NCBI GenBank assembly: GCA_031308135.1
Contig: JAHLJT010009436.1
Coordinates: 215,115,420-215,179,419 of the forward strand
From: Acheta domesticus
Taxonomy: Eukaryota; Arthropoda; Insecta; Orthoptera; Gryllidae
Direction: 5' to 3'
DNA: 64,000 nucleotides
Below the pieces are notes generated by a model, which ran no database searches, had not been told where the DNA came from, and worked only from the letters and a program-made list of their open reading frames with translations. The translations under genes and the position numbers were made by a program. Below are positions 35,201-45,900 of this stretch, piece after piece (the stretch's first letter is position 1; each line of letters starts with the position of its first letter).

Positions 35201-35900
35201 CCTTCCCACGTCGGAGTGAAATACCTTTCCAAAGAACTGGTCTCTCACTATAGCCGTTACCATCTTGCCAATACCCCCAAAACTTATTTCTTCTGTCCTT
35301 CCTTCACCAGCCGGTGGTTTCTCAAAAGAACTGACCCATGGATTGACCAGCGCTTGACATGTTGGCCAGTGAAGAGAAAAGAGTTTTTCTGAAGCCTGTC
35401 AGTCCACGTGTGTCCAGCACCTACGCAAGTAGCATACTCGCAGATGCAATGGAGAACAGGACTCCGAAAAGCCGAACTTGTGGTCGTGGCTTGCCTCTCG
35501 ACGCGAATCCTTCCCGTCCGGGCCCTCAATATTGAGGCAATGTCTACGCGCGATCTCTTCTTGGGTCAATCCAACGGTCAACTGAAGCCAAACGACTGGC
35601 GCCCAATGTGTGTCATGTAATCGTGCTCGAAGGCCATCAACTGTCACCAATTCTCGTAGCAAACGCTTTTGACTACATCTCGTTGAAAGTTGGAGGGCAA
35701 GTTGCGCGCGGGGGCAAGTTGCTGCGGTGTCCGACGGGTGTAGAGGGAGCTGGCAATGAAAATTTTAACAGATGCGCAAACGATATTTTAAATCTATATT
35801 GTAAAATAAAAGCACATAACTTTCCTGTAATTATTCAGATTACAGTAGATTTATGTTTCCATACTTCTACCTGAAGATGGTGGGAAATCTCCCACCAAAA
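35200..35900. other. Mixed-composition block, possible retroelement remnant
   Basis: A block of near-even composition (35270-35760) breaks the AT-rich interval and ends at the hairpin at 35871. Two minus-strand frames (81 and 87 residues) overlap without homology I can recall. Its proximity to a hammerhead-like hairpin makes a decayed Penelope-like or other retroelement possible, but no reverse transcriptase motif is visible. Confidence 0.2.
35871..35900 (+). ncRNA. Hammerhead-core-like hairpin, Penelope-type terminus?
   Basis: CTGAAGA is followed by a perfect 7-bp stem (GGTGGGA/TCCCACC, loop of four) and then AAAACG, where a hammerhead would have GAAACG. This layout matches the ribozyme-bearing ends of Penelope-like elements. 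One core G is replaced and no convincing stem I is seen, so it is at best inactive. Confidence 0.35.
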
Positions 35901-36890
35901 CGTATTTTTTAAATTTAACATTGTTTTACTTCAAGAACTTCAGCGTTTCAAACTTTCCGAGTTTATCTCAACAATACGTGCTATTTTCATTCGGAAATCC
36001 AAAATATCACTGTCAATAATAGTGTGGAACTAGAAAATGTACTGTAATCTTAAGATCTGTACTGTAAGATCACTTATTATATATTCATTCAGCATCAATG
36101 CAGAGGTACGAACACTTCGCCCTTTGGCACTTTCGCGATATAATCATGTGAAGTGTGCGTCATCCAGATTATCACCTATGAGTTATATCATGAATACTCT
36201 GTCGCTTTATCTCTTCTTCGCCATATGTTACTACAAAACGTCCTCGATGAGTCACAATGTAGACGAAGATAACACATTATTAGTTTCCACTTGGCCCAAT
36301 AGGACAGCAAGGGCATGAATATGACCACGATGAAGTGTGTACATTCCTGTAACGTATTCCTGGGTGGAAGATATTTCCGGAATGACTACACATACAGAAA
36401 GATATCTACTAAAATCGTAAAACACTTTTTCCAAAGAAAGAGTATATCAGCCTGTAGATAATTCTTGAGTAAAGTTTTAAAGCAAATTCATGCTGTTGCA
36501 ATATCCAAAATTAGACAATTTTGTCCACAAATACATATTTAATTTTATTTAGTAAACATATGTGTATTTCGTAATATTCGGAAATTCGTTAATACGAAAC
36601 CAAATGTTCGTCCGAAATACGAGTATGCAGGCACGATTGGTAATATTAAGTTAAAGCATTTCAGACAGGACTTCCTCGTAAAATAGGCGGCACTGCATTT
36701 CTTTCCATCGATATAATCTCCCTATATTGCATTCAAATGTTTTCTAAACCTACACACACGATTGGGTACATTCTCATAACACTCCCGCAACAAAAAGCCA
36801 TCTGAAAGAAGATAATGCATATTACTTGCTCACACGAACTTTCCAGAGCGAACTGAAGAACCAAGTAGGCATTTTACGAGAAATAAACCG
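35900..36890. other. AT-rich spacer
   Basis: No element recognised. Confidence 0.5.
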
Positions 36891-37270
36891 AAGAGCCCAC
36901 AGCGCCCCCTAGCGACGCGCACAGTAAAACGCCGCGAGACGCCCTCTGCCCACTAAAAGGGCTGGAGAGCGGGGTGGCGCGCGCCCGCAGTCCGATACTT
37001 GCAAGAGAGCGGGCGCCACGTGATAATGACCTCGCGGTGCGGATTATCGGCTTCTGTTTGCGCCGCGCCGACACGATACGCTCCCCCTCCCCCTCCTCCC
37101 TTCGGGACCCCCAACTACCCGGCGCGCGCGCGCATTAAAAATCCCGAGGGTGTGGCGCCTCCCGCCCTCTCCTTCCCCTTTTAGCCCCGGCCGCGGCCCT
37201 TGGGGCGTCAGGTGCCATTCGCGACGCGCCACGCGGGGATGTTGTGCGACGTTGCCGATTGTACGCCATC
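36890..37270. other. CpG island with CTCF-like site at its edge
   Basis: CpG-rich complex block with a CG-repeat run near 37123-37132 and a C-rich + strand centre. It marks the right border of the 3.6-kb AT-rich, island-free interval. Confidence 0.5.
36898..36916 (-). promoter_or_regulatory. Strong CTCF-like binding site
   Basis: CACAGCGCCCCCTAGCGAC contains an exact AGCGCCCCCT followed by AG, the core of the CTCF consensus AGCGCCCCCTRGTGG in complement orientation. CTCF is conserved in most insects. Its position at a sharp transition from AT-rich desert to CpG island fits a boundary site; occupancy is untested. Confidence 0.5.
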
Positions 37271-38010
37271 AGATGACAGGATGATAATGAAAATGTTCGG
37301 GAAGGGTGAATGACGTTGCGTTCTCGTTATGACTGTAAGAAAGAATATCCATTTATTCTTCAAAACGATCGGACTGCAAGTGAGATCAAAACTACTGAAT
37401 ATTTGATCCCCATGAATAATTCTTACAATTCGTGAAAAATAAATTTTTCAAAAGAGCAACATGTCTTCACATCCTGTAACGTGACCCAATCTTCTAGCGT
37501 AAACAAACTCACAAATCATGCTAGTGATTTCAAATCATTGTTATAGCGTGAATAATCAAAGAATTCGACTTATCTTGTAAGGTTTTAATATTTTATGAAA
37601 TTTGTGTTACGTTCGCAAATACTCATGCGCCCATTACGCAGCAAAATGCTACAACTCCAAATATTTTTTACAACAAAAACACACGTTTTCTCAAAATAAA
37701 TTCAAAACTTGGTTTGAATTTCCATGAAATAGTAATTTCCCGATATGTGTTGTTAAACAACTTGACAAGCATATACGGATATTTATGCGCCCTGCAGACA
37801 TACAATATTTCCGTTTGATGAACTTGTGGTCTAGGGGTTTGACTTTTATGGACTATGGTTTTATTAGCGACGGCATCAACACACTTCACAAATTCCATAG
37901 CTGCATGAAATCTACAGCAAGGCTAAAATAACAAATACACAATTCATCCACTTTCTAAGAGAGGCCGATCAGGAGAATATTTGGTTAAACGGTCGTATTT
38001 ATATCCAAAT
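37270..38010. other. AT-rich spacer
   Basis: No element recognised. Confidence 0.5.
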
Positions 38011-38460
38011 TTGCGTTATGTTGGCAACGCCGCGCCGCTCGGGGATTTCCCCGCGCATTGCGTTGGGCGACGATCGGCCGCGATGCGTGAGCGCGTGCGG
38101 TGCCGCCGACGCCGTCGCCGTGAGCGCGTGCCTACAGCCTGTGCGTGCCTACGCGCTCCCTTCCACCCTTCCTTCCATCCCCTCTCCTCCCACAGGGCCT
38201 CTCGTCGCCCTGCATGTCCCCTCGCGCTTTATACGCGGCTAATTGTGAAGTTTTCAGAATTGCCCTCCCCTCCCGCAAAGTTTCGGAGGGTAATAACAGT
38301 TTACTACCCTTCAATATTCTTTTCCCTTTCTCCAACGTGGGTCTGTTTAAAAAACGCTGTGTGTGTTTTATATCATTTCGTGTTTACGAGTCTAAGGGGG
38401 AAGGGGGCCCGCAGAGAAAGTGGTGGCAATTCCGCGACACACGAGACTTGACGTGAACGC
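38010..38460. other. CpG-rich island, C-rich on + strand
   Basis: Complex GC-rich DNA with GTGCCTAC words and a TCCCTTCC-rich part. It runs against the window-wide + strand G bias. The 156-residue frame has no domain. Confidence 0.45.
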
Positions 38461-38479
38461 TACACAGTCAATTGGTGAA

Positions 38480-38535
38480 TTCTGAGGACCAAAGATCGAA
38501 CCGTGATCCTTCCACCACTGGGGAAACGTCTACAA
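38480..38535 (-). mobile_element. Possible tRNA-like fragment
   Basis: The minus strand reads AGTGGTGGAAGGATCACGGTTCGATC, with a B-box-like GGTTCGATC after an AGTGG A-box tail. The A-to-B spacing is too short for a tRNA, so it is at most a decayed SINE head. Confidence 0.2.
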
Positions 38536-38679
38536 ACTGCTGACTGGGGAAATTTTCGTAACAATATCTTCACCTCCATTTAATATTATTATACACACAA
38601 ACTCCGTATTTCAGAGTAAATTGCGGATACGTAAAGCATCATCTTAATACAGCTTCTGTTCAGAGTCTTATTATGGAGG

Positions 38680-39110
38680 TACATGAAGGTGGGCTATATT
38701 TTTCAATTTGCTATTTGAAAGATACGACCGCGCGCGAGGGATATAGCTCTACGCTCTTTTTAATAAACTACGAAACGCCCTCGCAGCGCCGGGGAATACA
38801 TTTTTAAGCGAAGAAGAAGCTCGCTTGCAGAACTGTGCGAAAGGAACTAGAGGCAGTAAGTCGCTCCTCCGCCGCCGCCACTTCTCTAAAGAAGAGGGAG
38901 AGAGCTCAGGGCCTCTCCTCCTGGGCGCAGAGCGTCTGAAGCGAATTCAGGACACTCCGACTTCTCGAAAGAGTTTTAAGTTCCGCGGCGCCGCTCGAGA
39001 GGCTGTATTCTCGCCTTAGCGCCTCGCATTTGACTCGAAGCGGCGGTAGCAGCGGCGGCGGCAGAAGCTTCGGAGGACGAGGAAGTCCTGAGAACGGGGG
39101 CGGAGTCAGC
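38680..39110. other. CpG-retaining block into short GC island
   Basis: The 38700-38830 part is complex and CpG-rich at moderate GC. From 39040 GGCGGC words appear on the + strand. Confidence 0.35.
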
Positions 39111-39540
39111 AGGGAAATGAGGTGTTGAGAAGGCGAGGATTGTGGGTTGGTAGGAGTGGCGATCAGACGAGAACGACGAGGAGGCAAAAGTACTCAGGAT
39201 AGGATGCCGAAGAGATGGAGAACGGGAGAAAAACAGAGTTGGGAGTACCACAACACCAAAACTACAAACACATGGAGGAAGACAAAGTCAGAGAGGTGCA
39301 AGAAGGATGGAAGTCTTAAGGGAAGATAAAATTATGGATAAACTAGAAGGTTGAACACTGCCAATCTTAAACCCAAGGACCAGACAATAGAAATGTAGTT
39401 AGAATTCGAGAGAGTAGAAAACCTGAAAACAGGTGGTAATGGTTACAAGATGTAGGCAATTTAAAACTACGAGTGCGACAACAGATAGGAAGCTACGCAT
39501 TGATGTACATATTAACGCAAGAAAGCTGCAAGCAAACTAT
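39110..39540 (+). repeat. Purine-rich flank
   Basis: A/G-rich + strand DNA with decayed GGAGG and AGAGA words and no gene. Confidence 0.5.
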
Positions 39541-40130
39541 CTGAGAATGGGCGTCAGGACGACGGAGTGGGGCGCGGATGCGGATGTGAAAGCGAAAGAG
39601 GCGGGGCGCAAGAGCGTCGCTGAGCTTTGCAAGTACGAAGCGGCCCGCTCCCGCGAGGTGCTCAACCCAGGGCCGCCCCGCAGTCGCGCCGCCGCCACCG
39701 CCACCGCCACCGCCTCGGGGCCGATCCGCCCCACAAAAGGCGCGTCGAGAGTCTCAAGGGGAGGGGCGGGAGGGGCATGCGGCCAAAGCGAGACCGCGGG
39801 CCACCACCGTGGAGGAGGCCGGGCCGCGCCGGCGACGTCGGCAGGGGTGCAAATGAACTCATTACGCCCCTCCCGCCCCCGCCGCGCCGCCCCGCCCGTG
39901 CATATAGATGGCCTGATCTGGGCGCGACGGAGGCGGCGGGGGTCTTAAGGCGCCGATGAGGGCGCTAACGCCGGGACGACGACTGCCGACGGCGCCGGGG
40001 GCGGAGGTGGGTCCGGGAGCGGCGGCAGCGGTGCTGACGCTACCTGCCGCGCAGCCGCTAATCGCAGGGAACCTGAGGGTACGAGGGCGGCGAATTCTGT
40101 ACCTCGATGTGAAGCCTGAGTTAGCTTCCA
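39540..40130. other. GC-rich CpG island
   Basis: The island includes a GCCACC run (39688-39714), a G-rich segment near 39990-40030, and a short complex part with a GCATATAGATGG word near 39900. Frames are Arg/Pro/Ala-rich. Confidence 0.5.
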
Positions 40131-40476
40131 CGCCCGTAGTTTCTGACTTCGCATCTGGCATAGCTTAAGATCTCGGGCTTCAGAGGTTTCTTCGCTTTCT
40201 TGAGACTATTTCTTTAAACTTAAATTGCACATTTCGTGAATAGCGGGTTGAAATTTTCAAACTATTTAGCGACGAATCAGCCTATTTACAAGAGATCACA
40301 TCTTCCACGTTCTTCACGCTCTAACTCTCTTCCTGTGACGTATTCGAGAACAACTGTCAATGTTCATGTCAGAGCTTGCATGCCACCGATTCTTCCACAT
40401 TACTGGGAACTGACTGAAGGAATATAATCCCAAAAATGTGTAAAACGATCATGGACCAGGAACCATAGCACTTCAA

Positions 40477-40488
40477 GACTCAGCACGA
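40477..40488. repeat. SINE target-site duplication, left copy
   Basis: gactcagcacga is repeated exactly at 41053-41064 on the other side of the SINE. Confidence 0.9.
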
Positions 40489-41052
40489 TTGACTGAGTAA
40501 GTGATTCCGAGTGCGTCAACTGCTAAGATCATTAGTCCTGTTAGTGTCGTGCATGTTTTTCCTCAGGAGGTGGCGGTGATCTTTACCCGCTGGATGGCAA
40601 GATCCGGCGCCGACCTATCGTTGGCTAGAGGAGTTTTCCCCAACCAGGGAAAAACCCTGGTTAGCTACCCTACCGTGGGCTAGAGGGGTTATCCCTACCA
40701 GCAGGGCATCGCCCCAGCCGAGACCACCTGTAAGCTCTCGACCGGTCTCCCGGCATGTGTGGTAGTGTAGTGCATGTAAGTGTGTGTATAAGGGTCAGAA
40801 TTGGACAAGGAATAGAGAAGGAAAGATCGCGCGCGGCCCGTTTGGTAGGACACTGCTCCGACATTCGCCCGGTGTTGATCGAAGAAACCACGGAAAACTA
40901 CCCATCACAGCCGCCGGCCACTAGAATTCTCCTCCAGATAGCGACAGAACTCGACCTAGCTATGTAACTAGGACCTAAAATCCTGCTACATCGTCGGGAC
41001 TCGAAGCCCAGGATCTCCCGGCCAGAGGCACTGCAGTGACGTAGCGTTTCGC
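40489..41052 (-). mobile_element. SINE family A, full-length copy
   Basis: This 564-bp copy is bounded by an exact 12-bp direct repeat, the mark of target-primed reverse transcription. Read on the minus strand it starts with a tRNA-like head ending in a B-box (GGGCTTCGAGTCCC), continues through a body shared with copies at 12.6, 18.9, 31.9 and 59.3 kb, and ends in CACTTACTCAGTCAA, comparable to ATCAATCAA tails in other copies. It carries a small internal duplication (two GGCTAGAGG blocks at about 40623 and 40678). It encodes no protein and would depend on a partner LINE, which is not visible here. Confidence 0.9.
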
Positions 41053-41064
41053 GACTCAGCACGA
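41053..41064. repeat. SINE target-site duplication, right copy
   Basis: Identical 12-mer to 40477-40488. Confidence 0.9.
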
Positions 41065-41350
41065 GCCTGCAGTCGCTTCCTGGACCTCTCCGGCTTCCAG
41101 GAACCGGAGAACTCTCCGCAGCTCCCCTCTCGCCGCCCCCACCGCCCCCCACCGCGTCCCAAGACGCACAGCGCACGCCCTCGCACGGATTAAACGCCGC
41201 GCAACTCCGCCCGCACCGGCCCCGGCGCCGCGCCGCGCCGCCTGCGTGTAAAGGGCCGCGGGGGAACCTCTCCGCCTGCGAGTAACGGGGCCAAGTTACA
41301 CCGAAGAAAGGGTATTTCGCGGCGTAGGAGTTTAATGGGTTCGTAAAGGG
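41065..41350. other. GC-rich CpG island, C-rich on + strand
   Basis: CpG-dense block with CGCCGCGCCGCG runs near 41228-41241; no gene. Confidence 0.45.
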
Positions 41351-41369
41351 GAGAGGCCTAAGAGGACAA

Positions 41370-42530
41370 GGTAGCGTCAATATTTGATTCGATCATTTGT
41401 TGCGGCCGCGTTGTCACTAACCCCCCACCCCCACCTATCCACTGCACTTGGCGGAGAATCCGCTTACCACGAGCGCAAGTTGCAATGCTAAATTCAGGAG
41501 GCCGGGGACTACACGCGAGGATACAAGTCTGCAAACTACATTGAAGTACGTAATTGTGCGGAGACGCACCTTAACTAACAAAGCTTCGCACTTGTGTTAA
41601 GAACTTTATCCAGAGTACGTGCGAGTATTCTAGTGGAAACAGAAAAAAAATTAAAAAGCTCGTACCTTTTTATACCAAATCTGTAATTAGTTGTAAACGT
41701 AAACTAGCTATTATTCTTCTAGTAATTCCAGATATTTTTAAGCTGATGCTAGTAGTCAACTGCATTTAAAAACAATATTTATTTTTTGAAGTTCTCTTTC
41801 GATGCTTTACCTTAGTTTTTATAACTGAAATAAATTGCCGTTGAAAACGTATCAGAGCAGAAATTTATTTAAAATTTGCTTCGAGGCGTAATCATAATAG
41901 CATTCAATTAAACGAAACAAAATATACTTTCTGAGTTAATCATCAGAAAAAGCTAATACATACACCAAAACTCAACTTGTTTAATGGAATTATCTATTAT
42001 AAAACAAAGGAGAATCATTCTATTGCTAACAAACTTATCAGAACATTGATCGAGTGTCATTGTGGTATTTGTCGCAAAGAAAGAAGAAACGTGCCACTAA
42101 TTCTCAGTAAAGAAACGCCATTAAAACAATAAATGTTTACGCTTCCTTGTAATGTACCAGTATTTAAATTTTCATTCTTACGAACTGTGGCGGATATTTC
42201 AGGAATACCAACACGTCTGCAACACATTCACATACACTGGTGTGCTATAAAGAAAGAAGCTTACTCCCAACGTCAATAAGGAAGTAAGTATCAAAAAAAG
42301 TCTATTTTTAGCACACTAACACAACAAGTACAGTTGTATCAATTACTATCTCAAATGCTCTTTTCCAGATCGATTCTTCTTCGGAACTTCGTTAACAACA
42401 AAACACACATATTTACAATAGTTAGAGAGGCGGCACTCTGTTCCCAGCACATAAACAAGTAACTTACTCCTGGTGCCAATAAGGAAGCCAGTATTAAAAC
42501 AACAGTGGCAGTGTTACGCACTCTATCACG
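41370..42530. other. AT-rich spacer
   Basis: Two similar segments at about 42236-42290 and 42450-42500 (TTACTCC..., AATAAGGAAG) hint at an old local duplication; otherwise nothing recognised. Confidence 0.4.
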
Positions 42531-42539
42531 CCGTGCACG

Positions 42540-43062
42540 ATTCCCCCCTCCACGTTATCCAACCCCAAGAAAAGAGGCAACTCTGCACCGGATCTCCCCG
42601 AACAACGAGCGGCATTCGCGGGTATAAGAGGGTCTTCTTTAATTTCCCGCGCGCGGGTGCCGCCCGCAGAACTTTAAGACAAGTTTAAAACCCTTGCGGG
42701 GGAGGGAAGAGGCGGGTGGCGGGAGGGGTGGAGGGGACGGAGGTGGGGGGAGAACAGCCGCCGCGCAGCGCGGCGCCGCGCCGCGCCGCGGAGACGTTTA
42801 TTCTGGCTCAAGCGCTCCCGCCAGCCCCGCGGGCAATTTGCGGCGAACCTCTCGGCCGACGCGACGCCAGCGCGGCAGATGGAGGAGCAATGAAGTATCA
42901 CTCCCGGGCGACGCATAATTACTCTCCACGCGTCTTCATTATATTTCAATCTGACCTAAGCCGCGTGGCGCACAACGAGGGACACAACGGCTGACGGAAA
43001 TTGTCGCGCGCGGCAGGTCGCTGTTCCTGCGTGAAACTAAGGCGAGAAAGATTCCTTGCCCA
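42540..43062. other. GC-rich CpG island with complex right part
   Basis: The left part is G-rich with CGCCGCG runs near 42770-42790. The right part (42870-43000) is complex with homeodomain-type CATAATTAC and resembles constrained noncoding DNA. Confidence 0.45.
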
Positions 43063-43070
43063 ACTTAAGG

Positions 43071-43317
43071 CAGGAGCGATCATTCAGCCGATCATTTTGG
43101 AGAGGGCCATCATAGATTTTAAATAACAAACATTTGTTATATTTTTTATTATTTTTGCAGTGTGTACATTACTATACAATATTATTTATTACATAATTAC
43201 ATAATTCTAACATAAATATTAAAATCAATTTTGCCAAATAAAAGAAGGCAACAAACGAAAACTCTTGGCCTTGGGGTAGGGGAGGGGGCATGGCCTGGTG
43301 GCCTGTATTCACCACTC
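43071..43317 (+). mobile_element. hAT-like MITE family A, copy 2
   Basis: The whole 247-bp interval aligns with 48093-48346 in the same orientation. The ends are decayed (CAGGAGCGATCATTCAG left; ATTCACCACTC right). Flanking 8-mers acttaagg and actcaaag agree at 6 of 8 positions, consistent with an old 8-bp duplication. Confidence 0.8.
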
Positions 43318-43319
43318 AC

Positions 43320-44260
43320 TCAAAGCGAATAGCGTATGAAGGAGACATAGCGTATGAAATGACAATGCTAATTTATGTGTGTTTTGTTTTTGCGACGAAC
43401 CTTTCACTGAACGCTCATGTGCAAACGACTGAGGCTAAACGCAGAGTCACCTTTGAAAACAGTTGTCAGAAATTATTGGGTGTGTCGGAACAATGCAACA
43501 CCAACGATGCGGACAAACATTGTCGTAGTGTGAGGTAAATGAGAAGAACAATATTCCTCGTTGTGGTGCGCTAAAATGGTAATGAAATTTCCGAAGGAGA
43601 ATATGTGTTTACTTCAACCGATTTTAATGTTTTCTAGCTTTTCGTTTTTTTTGATTTTTTTTATTTATTCCAAATTTATTTATTAAACATAAGTTTTAAA
43701 TAAATACAGTTTTATAAAAAATACGAAATAAAATAATAATTAAAAAGCTTGGGCAAATTCTAGGCAATTAAATGAATGCAAGTTCAAATTTGTAATTTAG
43801 ACCTCCGGGAAATATTTGGAAAATGTAATGCTCTAAAATAAACTAAAGAGAGGTTTGACAAACAACTTCATTTTTGGATATTAATCAAAATACGAAGCAC
43901 GCTTTAGTGCATGAAATTTTAATGTAAATAACACTAATGAACAAGTTGATATATGTAAATAATGTTATGAAAATACGCCATCATTCATAAGCTGTTTTCT
44001 CTTAAATATGATGTGTTCACTCCAAAGGATAACTCTAATCTATTTTCCGATATTACGAATTCAGTTTTACAACATGTGTCCATATTATTCTTATTAATTC
44101 CGCATCTAAATTAGTAAATAATTAAGATTATGCATTCGTGGCAATCTTTTTCGACATCTTTCTCCGCTTCTGAACACGCTTGCTCACCTGTTTCCGAACA
44201 CCTTGTTTTCAATCCCATCAAAATCTGCGCCGTGTCTGCGGTCACCGCCAGCTGCGCTAA
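43320..44260. other. AT-rich spacer
   Basis: No element recognised. Confidence 0.5.
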
Positions 44261-44600
44261 CAACAGACGGCGGGAATTATACATATATTCGCTTCTAATT
44301 ATAATTCCCTGCGAGGCAAAACAAAAACGGGTGGACGCCGCGCGGAGAGCAAACACGAAAGCGCGGGGTGGGTGGGGAGGGCGGGGGGGCGGGGTTTGCG
44401 GGGAGGGCGGGGCTAGCGGGGCGGGGCGGTGAGGGAGGGGGCAGGGCGGGGCGGGGAGGAGCCGGAGGGAGAGTACGGCCGCGCTATTTAGTTGCGTCAT
44501 TTTTCCCGCGTAATGCTAACTCCCCGAGAGCGGCCAGTGGAGGGGGAGAAAGGAGGGGAGGAGTAGAGAGGGGCGATACGCGTTTTGGACATACGGTTAA
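44260..44600 (+). other. CpG island with homeodomain-word edge
   Basis: TTCTAATTATAATTCC at about 44293-44308 sits at the edge of a G-rich island with GGGGCGG arrays (44365-44460). TATTTAGTTGCGTCATTTTTCCCGCGTAATG-type complex sequence follows at 44486-44516. Confidence 0.45.
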
Positions 44601-45060
44601 CAGTACACCGTTTCTCTTCCGAAGCCACCGCGATCCTATTCATCCTTCTCGCCACGGGAGTAACGTGCGGCTTTATTTTTATGTTTTTTTTTTAACAAAA
44701 TTTTATTTTTAGGTGGCGTCATTTGTTTCCAACTCGCACCCCCCTCTCCTCTCCTCTTTGCTACTGACCACTCCCGGCTCCCTCTCTCGCATTTCTCCGC
44801 CGCAGAGATTCATATTGGAGTACGAGTATGTATATATTTAAAAAAAATATCAGTTCGTATCCGAGATATTTAACATACATATATAATTCTGTTCCAGCGT
44901 GCAATTGTATTCGACAGACTAATTTCTATGGAGCAAAATGATTTTGCCTAGCTGCGTAGGGGGTGCAAGTCGCGAGCAGAGTGTGACAAGCGTTTCGTGG
45001 GCAGCACAGAGGGTGGAAGTTGAAAATAATAGAATTCGCGTAGTTGTAGCGGGAAAAATA
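44600..45060. other. Mixed AT-rich spacer
   Basis: T-rich and AT-rich sequence; no element. Confidence 0.4.
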
Positions 45061-45640
45061 ATTGCTGATGAGTAACGAGAATTTAAATTCCAGAAGGCTT
45101 TACGATGAGTTCAAGAGTGCTAGAAGAAATTTAGAAGATTGAGGGAGTAATATTACGAGGAACGCAAAGCAATGATTCGGCCTGAAGACGGAGTTTTAAT
45201 GCACGAGTGTGAACAGGATTATTATGGTGGGTTGGTGACTTATCGTGTGTACCATACACGGTTCAGGGGATGATCAAAGACAACAAATAATGCTAGCGAA
45301 CACAGGGAATTTGATACAGGAAGTCAATGAGGTCTTTTTCAATATCGTTATGAAGCCGAGAGATAGGCAAGGTTATGAGAATAACAAGTGAGTTACACTC
45401 AGAGTGATGCAAATGAGGCGACATGAAACGAGAAATGACGGGCCAGAACAGAAAGGGCGAAGAATTCGACATAAGTGGACAAAAAAGAGACACTAAAAGA
45501 GAGCGACAGACAGGTATGCGCGGAGAACAGCGAGAAGCAGGTGAGTCGAGGGGAGAAAGCGACAAAATAAAAAGGGGAAACAGGGAAAACGGAGAGGCGA
45601 GAGGGATGGGAGAATTAGCGGGGTCCTCTTTTGTTATCTC
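45060..45640 (+). repeat. Purine-rich tract
   Basis: Long A/G-rich + strand sequence with AGAGAG and GGGAGAA words. Frames on the minus strand are Ser/Leu/Pro-rich artefacts. Confidence 0.55.
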
Positions 45641-45900
45641 GCGAGCAAGCCTAGTCCAGGCCGGCAATTAACGTGGAGGAGAGGGGAGGAGGCGCAATTT
45701 TTTCTGGAACTATCGCCGGGCCACTCTGACGCGTCCAGAGCGGCGCCACACCGTCCCTCCCCGTTGGTAAAAGCCCCCTGCCCGCTCGCCCAGCAGTCAA
45801 GACAAGCCCGCAAATAAAATGAACTCGGCTTGCAATAATGAGTTCGTCGAGCGTCCACGTGCCCTGTGTTGACTCATCATAAATTAAATATGTTTGTGGC
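45640..45900. promoter_or_regulatory. CpG-rich block with E-box and AP-1 words
   Basis: CACGTG at 45856-45861 and TGACTCA at 45870-45876 are followed directly by the homeodomain-type TCATAAATTAAATATG. The block is complex and non-repetitive on its right side. Regulatory role is inferred. Confidence 0.3.

Noticed and set aside
41090..41112. Sequence resembling a homeobox WFQNRR codon stretch (TTCCAGGAACCGGAGA)
   Set aside because: One extra base breaks the frame and the surrounding translation has no homeodomain helix, so it is a chance match.
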